Below are positions 16,858-24,927 of a stretch of 64,000 nucleotides of DNA, one piece after another. Within the stretch, counting starts at the first letter, position 1, and each line of letters begins with the position of its first letter. The position numbers and the translations under genes are program-made. The notes below the pieces were generated by a model, which was not told where the DNA came from, ran no database searches, and was given only the letters and a program-made list of their open reading frames with translations. The stretch is from an uncultured Eubacteriales bacterium (GTDB lineage: Bacteria; Bacillota; Clostridia; Christensenellales; Aristaeellaceae): the NCBI GenBank assembly GCA_902800625.1, contig CADCFG010000019.1:22848-86847 (forward strand), read 5' to 3'.

Positions 16858-16873
16858 GGGCGATCCGCCAGTC

Positions 16874-17395
16874 TCACCAGCCGCCGTGCTCATAGTAGTA
16901 CTCCTCGGCCTCTTCGAAGTCGTCGAAGTCGTCGCCGTAGTCCTCGTAGAAGTCCTCCGGGCTGCCGTACTCCGCCGCCTCGAAGGGGTCGTCCTCGATG
17001 AGCTCCTCCTCCTCGGTGGAGATCACCTCGCCCGTCCAGTCCATGATGCCGCCGAACTCCAGCACCTGCGTATAGCCCATGGCGGCCAGCTTCGCGGCGG
17101 CCTCCTTGCTGCGCCGCCCGCTGCGGCAGTAGACCAGGATCATCTGGTCCAGGTCCGTAAGCAGCTCCGGCGGGTCGGCGGCGATATCCTCGTTGGGCAG
17201 GTTCACCGCCCCGGGGATGTGCCCCTCGTCGTACTCCTCCTCGGTGCGCACGTCCAGCAGGATGAAGTCCGCCGTCCCGTCCAGGATGCGCGCGGCCTCC
17301 TCCTGGGTGATCTGCTGATAGTAGATCTCCTCGCACACGCCCGCACTCATCAGCATAAGCGCCGCCAGCAGCAGGCAGATCATCGCCTTTTTCAC
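16874..17395 (-). CDS. Secreted rhodanese-domain protein with acidic tail
   Basis: 173 residues. Residues 1-21 are a signal peptide (MKKAMICLLLAALMLMSAGV). The rhodanese domain spans about 25-120 with the active-site loop VYCRSGRRSKE near residue 90, cysteine present, so persulfide transfer is plausible. The last 45 residues are extremely rich in Asp, Glu and Tyr, which is unusual for this family and suggests a cation-binding or cell-surface role. Three bases separate it from the upstream membrane-protein gene. Confidence 0.88.
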   Translation of the reverse strand: MKKAMICLLLAALMLMSAGVCEEIYYQQITQEEAARILDGTADFILLDVRTEEEYDEGHIPGAVNLPNEDIAADPPELLTDLDQMILVYCRSGRRSKEAAAKLAAMGYTQVLEFGGIMDWTGEVISTEEEELIEDDPFEAAEYGSPEDFYEDYGDDFDDFEEAEEYYYEHGGW

Positions 17396-17398
17396 ATC

Positions 17399-18070
17399 TC
17401 ATACCTCCCTCATGTGAACATGCTTCCACTCCCCGCGCAGTTCGCAAATCGAAATTGCCAGCATGGCCGCCCAGATCAGGCCGCTCGTCGCCGCCGTCAG
17501 CGGCAGCATCGACCGCCCGCCGTCGTCGCTGTTCACCATGATCAGCGTGTTCTGCAGCGTCACGATGGACAGCAGCGCGTCGATGAAGTTGAGCGTCCGC
17601 AGGAACCGGACCGTCCGATTGTCGCTGCGGCCCTTCCGCTTCAGGTTGACGGCGGCCATCGTGACCTTGTAGGTGGTGTAGGCCGCCATGGCGATGGCCG
17701 GGATCAGCGTCAGCGTGACCGGCCGCCTCTGGCTGACCATCAGGTAAAACGGCCCGATGAGGCACAGATTCAGCGCCAGCAGCAGCCCCGAAGCAGCCAG
17801 CACGGCCCTTTCCTTCCGACAGTCCGCGCCGGCCCGACCCCTCGGCGCCCGCTCCGCCCGGATGACGATAAGGCGCAGCAGGTGCAGCAGGAGATAGTAG
17901 ACGCATATGCCGCCGTGCCATGGGGACGCGTGCGCGATGCCCAGATAGCCGTTGTAAATGGCAAACGCCGCCGTGGACAGCATGGCGCCCGTGGAGCCAA
18001 TGATCGTCTTGAAGTCGTAGTCCGCGCGCCACTTCGCGAAAAAGGCGCGCGCGTCCGTTTTCTTGCTCAT
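17399..18070 (-). CDS. Polytopic membrane protein of unknown function
   Basis: 223 residues, about six hydrophobic helices and short basic loops (KWRADYDFKTIIGSTGAML at the start, LKRKGRSDNRTVRFLRTLNF in the middle). I do not recognise the family. A basic loop near residues 90-100 and a cytoplasmic C-terminus are suggested. It is immediately followed by the rhodanese gene, whose GGGAGG site lies within its last codons. Confidence 0.75.
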   Translation of the reverse strand: MSKKTDARAFFAKWRADYDFKTIIGSTGAMLSTAAFAIYNGYLGIAHASPWHGGICVYYLLLHLLRLIVIRAERAPRGRAGADCRKERAVLAASGLLLALNLCLIGPFYLMVSQRRPVTLTLIPAIAMAAYTTYKVTMAAVNLKRKGRSDNRTVRFLRTLNFIDALLSIVTLQNTLIMVNSDDGGRSMLPLTAATSGLIWAAMLAISICELRGEWKHVHMREV

Positions 18071-18164
18071 GTTCAGATCGCTTCGCAAAATCCGTTGTTC
18101 TCACTCTGCGGCAGCCGGAAACATTGGCCGCCGCGCTTCCCCGGCGCGGTCCTCTCTTCTTCCG

Positions 18165-19058
18165 TCAGAACAGGTCCAGCGCGCTGTCCAGGTAGATCTC
18201 CTCCCGCACCTTCAGCTGATGCTCCGGCTTCGTCATGTAATAGAGCAGGAACTCCAGCATCACGGCGCTGCCCAGGCTGCGGCCCTCGATCTTGAAGTGA
18301 GAAAAGCCGCCGGGCAGGTAGGTGTTCAATATGTCGTCCACGCCGATGAAGCCGGGATTCTCCATGGCGTCGGAGAAGCGGTAACCCCGCGCCGCCGTGG
18401 GCGAGCAGCACACGTGGTCCGGGCAGTCCTCCCCCAGGTTCTTCCGGCTGACGTTCTCATAGCAGGCCCTGCGCCGGTGGCACTCGAACCAGCAGCACTC
18501 GTTGCACAGGAACTCCACCTTGTCCTTTTGCTCGCCCGACAGCGCGTTCAGCCGGTCGAACGCCCGGTTCAGCCGGAAGTCCGGCACCACAAAGCGGAAC
18601 TCCGTGCGGTCCAGCTCGGCTTCAAATTCCGCGAAATCCGTGAGCACCTTGGTGGTGGAGGATACGAAATAGAAGCCGGGGTAGTTCTTTCGCAGGTAGT
18701 CAAGCAGCAGCTCCGAGTGGACGATCACGCCGCTCTGGGCCGCGCCGTTGCGCTCAAACAGCGCGCACAGGGCGTTGCACTTTTTATCCGACAGGTGCTC
18801 CTCCCGCAGCAGGGAATTGCTGAACGTGAGCCGCGCGGAAACGCCATACTCCCGCATGAGCGCCGCCACGTCCTCCGCCCGGGCCTCGCCGAAGCCCACC
18901 CGGCCGCCGCCCCACAGGCAGTCCGCCGGTGCGCCATAGATGGAGCCGATTTCGCACCAGTCGTAGAACCAGTCCCGATGGCCCCGGTACAGCGGCAAGA
19001 AGGCCCGGTACAGCTCGTAAAACTCAAACAGCCCCGGCAGGTGATAGCAGGCCTTCAT
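18165..19058 (-). CDS. U32 peptidase-like TIM-barrel protein with cysteine cluster
   Basis: 297 residues. CNECCWFECHRRRACY (about 185-200), CPDHVCC (about 213-219) and HFKIEGRSLG (about 255) resemble the cysteine cluster and KIEGR signature of U32-family proteins (collagenase-like and the UbiU/UbiV hydroxylation partners, which bind Fe-S). It is shorter than typical U32 peptidases and lacks their C-terminal part. An in-frame GTG at 19070 is an alternative start. It starts four bases after the NUDIX gene, in an operon with hydrolases. Confidence 0.65.
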   Translation of the reverse strand: MKACYHLPGLFEFYELYRAFLPLYRGHRDWFYDWCEIGSIYGAPADCLWGGGRVGFGEARAEDVAALMREYGVSARLTFSNSLLREEHLSDKKCNALCALFERNGAAQSGVIVHSELLLDYLRKNYPGFYFVSSTTKVLTDFAEFEAELDRTEFRFVVPDFRLNRAFDRLNALSGEQKDKVEFLCNECCWFECHRRRACYENVSRKNLGEDCPDHVCCSPTAARGYRFSDAMENPGFIGVDDILNTYLPGGFSHFKIEGRSLGSAVMLEFLLYYMTKPEHQLKVREEIYLDSALDLF

Positions 19059-19062
19059 AGGC

Positions 19063-19530
19063 TCATTCACCCCGGCCCGCTTCCCGGATGTACTTCGCCA
19101 CCACGGGCCGGATGGGCGGGGAGATCTCATCCAGGTCGATCTCATCCACGGCGAAGAAGCGCAGCGCCTCCAGCTCCCCGTCCCGCGCCGCGGGCTTGCC
19201 CCGCCATTTCCGGCACAGGTAGACGATCTCCACGTTGGACACCTCGTCCCCGTTGGGATAGACATAGTGCGCCTCGGGGCCGGAGTTGACGCAGAAGAAC
19301 GTCAATTCCTCCGCCTCGAGGCCCATCTCCTCCATCAGCTCCCGCCGCGCGCAGGCCTCCACGGGCTCGTCGATCTCCACGGAGCCGCCGGAGTAGCCCC
19401 ACAGGTGGTTGTCGGTGCGTCGGCCCATCAGCACCCGGCCCGCGCCGTCCACGCAGATGACGCTCGCGGCGCACTGGATCAGCGTCCGATGCCCCACCAG
19501 CTTCCGCATTTCCGCGATATATCCCGTCAT
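19063..19530 (-). CDS. NUDIX hydrolase
   Basis: 155 residues. The box GGSVEIDEPVEACARRELME followed by EMGLEAEEL (about 45-75) fits GX5EX7REUXEEXGU, so it hydrolyses a nucleoside diphosphate linked to another moiety. Substrate unknown; a metabolite-repair role is common. ATG 19530 overlaps the stop of the preceding hydrolase gene by four bases (ATGA), giving translational coupling. Confidence 0.93.
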   Translation of the reverse strand: MTGYIAEMRKLVGHRTLIQCAASVICVDGAGRVLMGRRTDNHLWGYSGGSVEIDEPVEACARRELMEEMGLEAEELTFFCVNSGPEAHYVYPNGDEVSNVEIVYLCRKWRGKPAARDGELEALRFFAVDEIDLDEISPPIRPVVAKYIREAGRGE

Positions 19531-20348
19531 GTTCCGTCCTCCCCATCGGCCTGTTTCGGCCCCGCCAGGAACTGCAACAGCCGCGCCTTGTAGTCCGGGG
19601 CCAGGTCGTACGCGGCGTGGCCGTAGCCGTCGTACATATGAAGCGCGGCGCCCCTGACGCGCTCCGCGATCTCCCCGGAGGCCGCCCCGCCCAGCACGCG
19701 GTCGTCCGCGGCCCCCAGCACCAGCGTCGGGCAGGCGATCCCACCCAGTTCGTCCAATATGTCGAAGCCCCGCATGGCCCGGGCCTCCGTGGCGAAGCGG
19801 CGCATGTCCTCGTCCGTCACGGCCTTCGCGGCGTCCCGCAGCAGCGGCTTCAGCTTTTCATACATCCGCCCGGGATAGAGGGCCTCGCCGAACGCCAGGT
19901 AGAGCGCTGCCGCGTCCCCGGAGCGCGCCAGGACCGCCCAGGGCTCAAACACCGCCCGGTACTGCGCGTCCGTCACCCGGGCCGACGTGGAGCCCAGGGC
20001 CAGCCGCTTCACCAGCCCCGGACGCTCCGACGCGATGACCAGGGCCATCATGCCGCCCTGGGACGCGCCGAACAGGTTCACCGCTCCCAGGCCCAGCGCC
20101 TCGAAGGCCGCCGCCGTGTCCCGGGCCATGTCCCGCACGGGATAGTCGGCGGGCATGTCGCTCCTGCGCTCGAACACATAGAGCGTGAAGTCCTCCGCCA
20201 GCGCCCGGTAGGCCGACGCAATGGCGTCCGCCGAGTCGAGCACCCGCTGCACGCCCATCCCGGGCAGGATTACCAGCGGCTCCCCGCCCCGCCCGAACCG
20301 GCAGAAGTCCATGGAGAAATCGCCTGTCCTCACCGTCTCGATTTGCAT
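19527..20348 (-). CDS. Alpha/beta hydrolase (paralogue of the one at 23620)
   Basis: 273 residues. VILPGMGVQ near residue 28 is the oxyanion loop and LFGASQGGMMALV near 97 the nucleophile elbow; GYGHAAYDLAP near 245 supplies the histidine. ATG 20348 is preferred to 20354 because AAAAGAGG is then six bases upstream. It resembles the hydrolase at 23620-24420 along its length (both have an FxR.xDMP.xY segment). The substrate is not determined. Confidence 0.88.
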   Translation of the reverse strand: MQIETVRTGDFSMDFCRFGRGGEPLVILPGMGVQRVLDSADAIASAYRALAEDFTLYVFERRSDMPADYPVRDMARDTAAAFEALGLGAVNLFGASQGGMMALVIASERPGLVKRLALGSTSARVTDAQYRAVFEPWAVLARSGDAAALYLAFGEALYPGRMYEKLKPLLRDAAKAVTDEDMRRFATEARAMRGFDILDELGGIACPTLVLGAADDRVLGGAASGEIAERVRGAALHMYDGYGHAAYDLAPDYKARLLQFLAGPKQADGEDGT

Positions 20349-20384
20349 ATCCATCCTCTTTTCACGCGCGCTTCCGACGTGCCG

Positions 20385-21128
20385 TCATAATATCCGCGCC
20401 GGGCTCCACAGCAGATAGTCCCCCGACACCAGCCGGTACTCCACGCCCCGGAACATGCCCCGGACGCTGTCGTTGAACCGGGATTTGCCGTGGCAGTGGG
20501 CATAGATCACCTGCTCCGCTCCGTACTCCTCGGCCATGTCCGTGAAGGCGCTGCGCCTCTCCAGGATGCTCGTGGGCGGGTAGTGCAGGAACATGATGAA
20601 CCGGCTGTAGCCGTCCCGCCGCGCCGCCTCGAAGGACGCGCGCAGGCGCTCCGCCTCCCGTTCCACCAGCTTTTCGGCGTGCGCGGCCTCCTTCTCGTCC
20701 CAGCCCGTTACCCGGCGGCGGCGGTCCAGGTAGAAGGGGCCCTCGAAGGTATAGCCCTTGGTGCCCACGATGGCGCAGTCCCGGTAGGGATAGTAGTTGT
20801 TCTGCAGGAAGAACAGCCGGCCCGCGAACTGCCGGTTCAGCGCCTCGGTCTTCTTCGCGTCCCAGAACATATCGTGGTTGCCCCGCAGCAGCACCTTGCG
20901 CCCGGGCAGGTCCATGATGTACTGAAGATCCCGCTCGCACTCGGCCAGGTTCCTGCCCCAGCTGTGGTCGCCTGCCAGCACCAGCGTGTCGCTCTCCCGC
21001 ACCAGGGCGGCACAGTTCTTCCGGAAGCGCTGCTCGTGGCCCTTCCACACCGGGTCCGTCAGCTGCCCGGGCGCCTTCAATTGGGACTGGAAGTGCAGGT
21101 GCAGGTCCCCGATGGCATACAGGCTCAT
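20385..21128 (-). CDS. Calcineurin-like metallophosphoesterase
   Basis: 247 residues. Metal-ligand motifs are in order: AIGDLHLH (5-12), LAGDHSWGRN (about 50), LLRGNHDMFW (about 82), LHYPP (about 180) and AHCHGK (about 213). Members hydrolyse phosphomonoesters, phosphodiesters or nucleotides; the substrate is unknown. Its ATG overlaps the stop of a 15-codon leader frame (ATGA), which has a much better ribosome site, so expression is probably by translational coupling. Confidence 0.9.
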   Translation of the reverse strand: MSLYAIGDLHLHFQSQLKAPGQLTDPVWKGHEQRFRKNCAALVRESDTLVLAGDHSWGRNLAECERDLQYIMDLPGRKVLLRGNHDMFWDAKKTEALNRQFAGRLFFLQNNYYPYRDCAIVGTKGYTFEGPFYLDRRRRVTGWDEKEAAHAEKLVEREAERLRASFEAARRDGYSRFIMFLHYPPTSILERRSAFTDMAEEYGAEQVIYAHCHGKSRFNDSVRGMFRGVEYRLVSGDYLLWSPARIL

Positions 21129-21172
21129 GCCGCCGCCCCGGGCATGCTCCGCCCGTCCCCGCGATTCCTCAT
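21125..21172 (-). CDS. Possible 15-codon leader peptide coupled to the phosphoesterase gene
   Basis: GAGGGAGGTGG stands 6-7 bases before ATG 21172; the frame reads MRNRGDGRSMPGAAA and its TGA overlaps the next ATG (ATGA). The phosphoesterase itself has only a weak ribosome site, so ribosomes may reach it by reading this leader first. Confidence 0.45.
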   Translation of the reverse strand: MRNRGDGRSMPGAAA

Positions 21173-21201
21173 GGGGCCACCTCCCTCTTTCAATCGTTCC
21201 C

Positions 21202-21230
21202 ATTATAGCACAGCCCTGGCGATTTGGCCA
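21202..21230 (-). promoter_or_regulatory. Promoter of the phosphoesterase-hydrolase-NUDIX operon
   Basis: Minus strand TGGCCA (21225-21230), 17-base spacer, TATAAT (21202-21207). Confidence 0.55.
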
Positions 21231-21334
21231 TCGCTTCACGCCGCCTCGGAATCGGGGTGGCATTTCACGCGCAGATCGTTTATAATGATGTCGAAAGCAT
21301 TTCCAGCGGGAATGTCAGACAGGAGGCGGGCGGC

Positions 21335-22213
21335 ATGCATTTTGTGGATGCGAAGGGCATCCTCACCGGCAGCGGCGGGCACGTGGGCATGAACATCTAC
21401 CGCGGCTGCACCCACGGCTGCGTGTACTGCGACAGCCGCAGCGCCTGCTACCGGTTCACCCATCCCTTTGAGGATGTGGAGGTGAAGCAAAACGCGCCGG
21501 AGTTGCTGGAGCAGGCGCTGAGATCAAAGCGGAAGCGGTGCATGATCGGCACGGGCTCGATGTCAGACCCCTACATGCACTGCGAGGAGGAACTGGGCCT
21601 GACGCGGCGGTGCCTGGAGGTTATCCTGCGGCACGGCTTCGGCGCGGCGATCCAGACCAAGTCCGACCGCATCCTGCGGGACATCGACCTGCTGGATGAG
21701 ATCAACCGCGCCGCCAAGTGCGTGGTGCAGATGACGCTGACCACCTGGGACAGCGGCCTGTGCCGGATCCTGGAGCCGAACGTGTGCGACACCCGGCGCC
21801 GGGTGGAGGCGCTCCATATCCTGCGCGACCGGGGCATCCCCACCGTGGTCTGGATGACGCCCATACTGCCCTGGATCAACGACACGGAGGAAAACGTGGT
21901 GGCCATCCTGGACGCCTGCGCGGGGGCGGGCGTGAAGGGCGTGATCGACTTCGGAATGGGGCTGACCCTGCGGGACGGCGACCGGGAATACTACTACGCG
22001 GCCCTGGACCGCCACTTCCCCGGCCTGAAGCAGCAATACATCCGGCGCTATGGCAGCGCCTACGAGCTGCCCAGCCCGAACGCGAAGGCGCTTGCCGCCC
22101 TGTTCCGCAAAACCTGCGAAAGGCACGGCATGCTGTCCACGCCCGAAGATTGCTTCCGGTACATGTATGAGCTGCCGGAGAGAGACGTGCAGCTGAGCCT
22201 GTTCGACCTGTGA
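21335..22213 (+). CDS. Radical SAM protein, spore-photoproduct-lyase-like (SPL) family
   Basis: 292 residues. GMNIYRGCTHGCVYCDSRS (about 18-37) holds the CX3CX2C motif for the 4Fe-4S cluster and S-adenosylmethionine. GTGSMSDPYMHCEEELGLTR and the MTPILPWIND segment are typical of the SPL-type radical SAM group, often annotated as photolyase-like, whose actual reaction is mostly unknown. AGGAGG precedes the ATG. The gene stands alone on the plus strand among minus-strand operons. Confidence 0.9.
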   Translation: MHFVDAKGILTGSGGHVGMNIYRGCTHGCVYCDSRSACYRFTHPFEDVEVKQNAPELLEQALRSKRKRCMIGTGSMSDPYMHCEEELGLTRRCLEVILRHGFGAAIQTKSDRILRDIDLLDEINRAAKCVVQMTLTTWDSGLCRILEPNVCDTRRRVEALHILRDRGIPTVVWMTPILPWINDTEENVVAILDACAGAGVKGVIDFGMGLTLRDGDREYYYAALDRHFPGLKQQYIRRYGSAYELPSPNAKALAALFRKTCERHGMLSTPEDCFRYMYELPERDVQLSLFDL

Positions 22214-22214
22214 A

Positions 22215-22240
22215 AAGAGGCCGGACGGGCCCGGCCTCTT
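22215..22240. terminator. Terminator shared by convergent genes
   Basis: AAGAGGCCGG / CCGGCCTCTT, six-base loop; the minus-strand reading is followed by TTTT, so it best serves the MBL gene. Confidence 0.75.
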
Positions 22241-22247
22241 CATGGCG

Positions 22248-23012
22248 TCAGCCCTTGTAGACGATGCGCCTGTCCTCGGGCTGGTAGGGGTGCGCCCGGC
22301 TCACCTTGCCGTGCCACTCATAGTCGATGTCCCCGGCGGTGTTCCCGGCTTCAAGATCCCGGAGCGCGGCCAGCAGGGTGTCGAACAGCTCCGCGCCGAC
22401 GGGCCGCTGGCAGTGGCCGTGCAGGATCGTGTCGAACTGATCCCGCAGCGGCAAAAGCCGCTCCATGCTCTCGATCTGCTGGCCGACGGGCAGGGAATCC
22501 TCCAGCTGGAGCCACAGGTGGCCGATGATGCCGTCGCCGGAGAACAGGATTCTGTCCTGCCGGTCCAGCAGCACGATCTCCCCCGGCGTGTGGCCCGGCA
22601 GGTACAGCGCCTGAAGGCTCAGCCCGCCCAGGTCGAACACCTGGCCGTCCTCGATGGGCTCGAACGCCGGAAAGCGGATGCCCATCTGGCGCATCGCTTC
22701 CTGCACCTCCGGCCAGTTCATGGATTCCTCCGCCAGGGGCAGGTCGGCGGGGTTCATATAAGCCCGGTCGAAGCTCCAGTTCCCGCCGATGTGGTCGCCG
22801 TGGCCGTGGGTGTTCACACAGATCAGCGGCAGGCCCGTCACCTTCTCGGCCTCCTGGCGCACATTGCTCAGCTCGACGGACGTGTCGATCACCATGGCCC
22901 TTTCGCTGCCCGCCACCACGTACCAGGTGGCGTCGCCGTGGTCGTCCATCAGCCAGATGTGGTCGTTGATGGGCACGACGTTCGGGCTCCTCATCTCATA
23001 GTTCACGCTCAT
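22248..23012 (-). CDS. MBL-fold metallo-hydrolase
   Basis: 254 residues. NTHGHGDHIGG near residue 70 is the HxHxDH zinc site; FSGDGIIGH near 155 and ILHGHCQRP near 195 supply later ligands, so both metal sites appear intact. Substrates of this large group vary (thioesters, lactones, phosphodiesters). AAGGAGG is only two bases from ATG 23012, so GTG 23006, two codons inside, may be the real start. Confidence 0.9.
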   Translation of the reverse strand: MSVNYEMRSPNVVPINDHIWLMDDHGDATWYVVAGSERAMVIDTSVELSNVRQEAEKVTGLPLICVNTHGHGDHIGGNWSFDRAYMNPADLPLAEESMNWPEVQEAMRQMGIRFPAFEPIEDGQVFDLGGLSLQALYLPGHTPGEIVLLDRQDRILFSGDGIIGHLWLQLEDSLPVGQQIESMERLLPLRDQFDTILHGHCQRPVGAELFDTLLAALRDLEAGNTAGDIDYEWHGKVSRAHPYQPEDRRIVYKG

Positions 23013-23098
23013 ATCCTCCTTCGCTTCCGCGTCCTTCCTCCGTCAATTGAAAACCCGCTCCGTCAGGTCGTGCCAGCAGCTTGAAAACCTGCGGGCTC

Positions 23099-23145
23099 AG
23101 AGTGTGTTCTGAATTCGGCAGGATGCATTTTAGAAACACGCTCTA
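23099..23145. repeat. Imperfect inverted repeat beside the IS remnant
   Basis: AGAGTGTGTTCT and AGAAACACGCTCT face each other around a 20-base centre, immediately before the IS200-type end. It may be the edge of the insertion target or an older repeat; no T run follows. Confidence 0.45.
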
Positions 23146-23152
23146 AGTCATG

Positions 23153-23536
23153 ACCACCAGTTCAACTGGTGGTTTGGGGATGCCCCTGAAAGGGGCGGGT
23201 TACTTGCGCCGCCTAAAGACGGTGCCGAAAGCACAATACTGGCAGCCTCACAAGGAGGCTACTTCAGCGTCCTGCTCTCCTTCTTGGATTCTTCACTTCC
23301 GTATCGTTTCCTCGTCCACATCTTTCCCATACTGCACTTTCCTCCGATATTTCGGAATAAACACAATATGGTACTGACATTTCCATCTCGTATGTGATAA
23401 ACTATTCTCGTCCTTTCGTGGATGCCTCCTTTGGTTTTCTTGGTATTGGCTTTCGACTCCGCTACCATTATACCATTGGAGGCTTTCGCCATCTTCTACT
23501 CTACTGTTTATTCCATTCTCCCCAGCTTAGCTGGGG
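23153..23536 (-). mobile_element. IS200/IS605-family remnant (MITE-like)
   Basis: A perfect hairpin ACCACCAGTT-C-AACTGGTGGT (23153-23173) and another CCCCAGC-TTA-GCTGGGG (23520-23536) bracket an AT-richer segment. Subterminal hairpins of this kind are the recognition sites of Y1 transposases. Between them lies only the beginning of tnpA on the minus strand, so most of the transposase is deleted. The element could still be moved by a full-length relative elsewhere in the genome. Confidence 0.75.
23293..23415 (-). pseudogene. tnpA fragment (IS200-type Y1 transposase N-terminus)
   Basis: Forty codons without a recognisable start codon read SLSHTRWKCQYHIVFIPKYR followed by RKVQYGK, the typical N-terminus of IS200/IS605 TnpA, then stop at TGA. 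The catalytic tyrosine region and the HUH motif are absent, so it cannot be active. Confidence 0.75.
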
Positions 23537-23619
23537 GGTTGAGTTTGTCAATCAAAGCCGCACGTGCCGCAGAAGCCCTCGTTCCCCTCCGAGCGGCGCC
23601 GCACCGAAGCCCAAGGCCC

Positions 23620-24420
23620 TCAATCCTCTCCACTGCAAAACGCGAATACCCGGTCGTAAAAATCCTTTGCTTCCTCATAGGCGCCGTGACCGAGGCCTTC
23701 GTACACATACAGTTCGCTGCCGGGAATGCCCCGATGCAATTCGCGGCAAGCCTCGACGCCCGCCACGCGGTCCTCGCTTCCCGCGAGGATCAGCGTCGGG
23801 CAGGCGATCCGTGAAAGCGCGCCGCGCGCGTCAAATCGCAGGATCGCCCGGGCGTTTATCAGGAAGCGGTCATAGCTCTTCGGCTTCGTGAACCGGGCCA
23901 GCAGCGGGAAGAGCCTTCGGTTCCTGCTCAGGTACGCTTCCGAATACATCTTCTCAGCGGTGTCCACCATCAGCGCCACGTGGTCCCCGCGCAGGGCCAT
24001 GTCGATCCAGCCGGAGACCACCGTCCTGACGGTATCGTTCGCGTTTGGGGCCGTGACCGCGAGCACCAGCCCTTCCACCCGCTCCGGGTGTCGGATGGCA
24101 AGGCACTGGGCGATCATGCCGCCCTGGGAAACCCCCAGCACGCAGGCGCGATCGATCCCCAGGCTTTCCATGGCCCGCGCCTGTTCGTCCGCCATGGCCT
24201 CGATGGTATACCCCCGGGGCATGTCGTTCTTCCGGCTGAACATATAGACGGTGTAATCCCGGAAAAACCGCCTGTAGGGCATCGACAGCACCAGCGCCTT
24301 GCCCTTCACCGTGGCCAGTCCGTCGGAGAGCCCCGTCAGCACGATCAGCTTTTTGTCGCCCTGGCCGAAGGCGACATAGTGCATATGCGAATTGTCAATC
24401 GTCACAAGGCTGTTCTTCAT
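23620..24420 (-). CDS. Alpha/beta hydrolase
   Basis: 266 residues from ATG 24420 with AGGGAAG upstream. LIVLTGLSDG (about 26) is the oxyanion loop, VLGVSQGGMIAQ (about 97) the nucleophile elbow, LILAGSEDRV (about 215) the acid and GLGHGAYEEA (about 243) the histidine. Related to the hydrolase at 19527-20348. Substrate unknown. It is the last gene of a minus-strand run beginning near 28860. Confidence 0.88.
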   Translation of the reverse strand: MKNSLVTIDNSHMHYVAFGQGDKKLIVLTGLSDGLATVKGKALVLSMPYRRFFRDYTVYMFSRKNDMPRGYTIEAMADEQARAMESLGIDRACVLGVSQGGMIAQCLAIRHPERVEGLVLAVTAPNANDTVRTVVSGWIDMALRGDHVALMVDTAEKMYSEAYLSRNRRLFPLLARFTKPKSYDRFLINARAILRFDARGALSRIACPTLILAGSEDRVAGVEACRELHRGIPGSELYVYEGLGHGAYEEAKDFYDRVFAFCSGED

Positions 24421-24472
24421 ATCTTCCCTCTGCCGACAAACAGTCACGGCCAGCCTGATCCCGTCTTCAACT

Positions 24473-24922
24473 TCAACGCCCGTCGCGCGAAAGCCCCTGT
24501 TCTTCCCCGAGCAGCCCTTCGATGGCTGCGCAGAAGTCGGGCATATCCCGCTTCACGCGCACGATGTCGCCGCCCTTGCGCACGAATACGTGCTCGGACC
24601 GGCCCTCGCAGATGACCTCGCCGCCCCTGCGCATCCGATAGTCGATGGACAGCACCACGCCGTTGAACGCCGCCACGGACGCGTCAATTTCGATCTCGTC
24701 GCCGAAGGTGCAGGGCTTTTTGTACTGGCAGGACACCGAGCGCACCGGCGACAGCACGCCCTCCGCCTCCATGCGCGCATAGGGAAAGCCCAGCTGCGCC
24801 AGGAAGTCGATCCGCGCCTCCTCCATCCATCGGATGTAGTTGGCGTGGTGGACAATGCCCATCATATCCGTCTCGTAGTACTGCACGGCGCGCCGGTAGG
24901 GCTTTATGCGCATCGCCTCCAT
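24473..24922 (-). CDS. Hotdog-fold acyl-CoA thioesterase (YbgC/FcbC-like)
   Basis: 149 residues. YETDMMGIVHHANYIRWMEE (about 14-33) is the 4-hydroxybenzoyl-CoA thioesterase-type active site with the catalytic aspartate. It hydrolyses acyl-CoA or acyl-ACP thioesters. GTG 24931 (overlapping the preceding stop), ATG 24922 and ATG 24913 are all possible starts; 24922 is a compromise. Directly follows the flavin reductase gene. Confidence 0.88.
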   Translation of the reverse strand: MEAMRIKPYRRAVQYYETDMMGIVHHANYIRWMEEARIDFLAQLGFPYARMEAEGVLSPVRSVSCQYKKPCTFGDEIEIDASVAAFNGVVLSIDYRMRRGGEVICEGRSEHVFVRKGGDIVRVKRDMPDFCAAIEGLLGEEQGLSRDGR

Positions 24923-24927
24923 GGGCG

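Noticed and set aside
23259..23492. 77-codon minus-strand frame across the IS remnant
   Set aside because: It is out of phase with the TnpA-like translation; the recognisable transposase sequence is in another frame.
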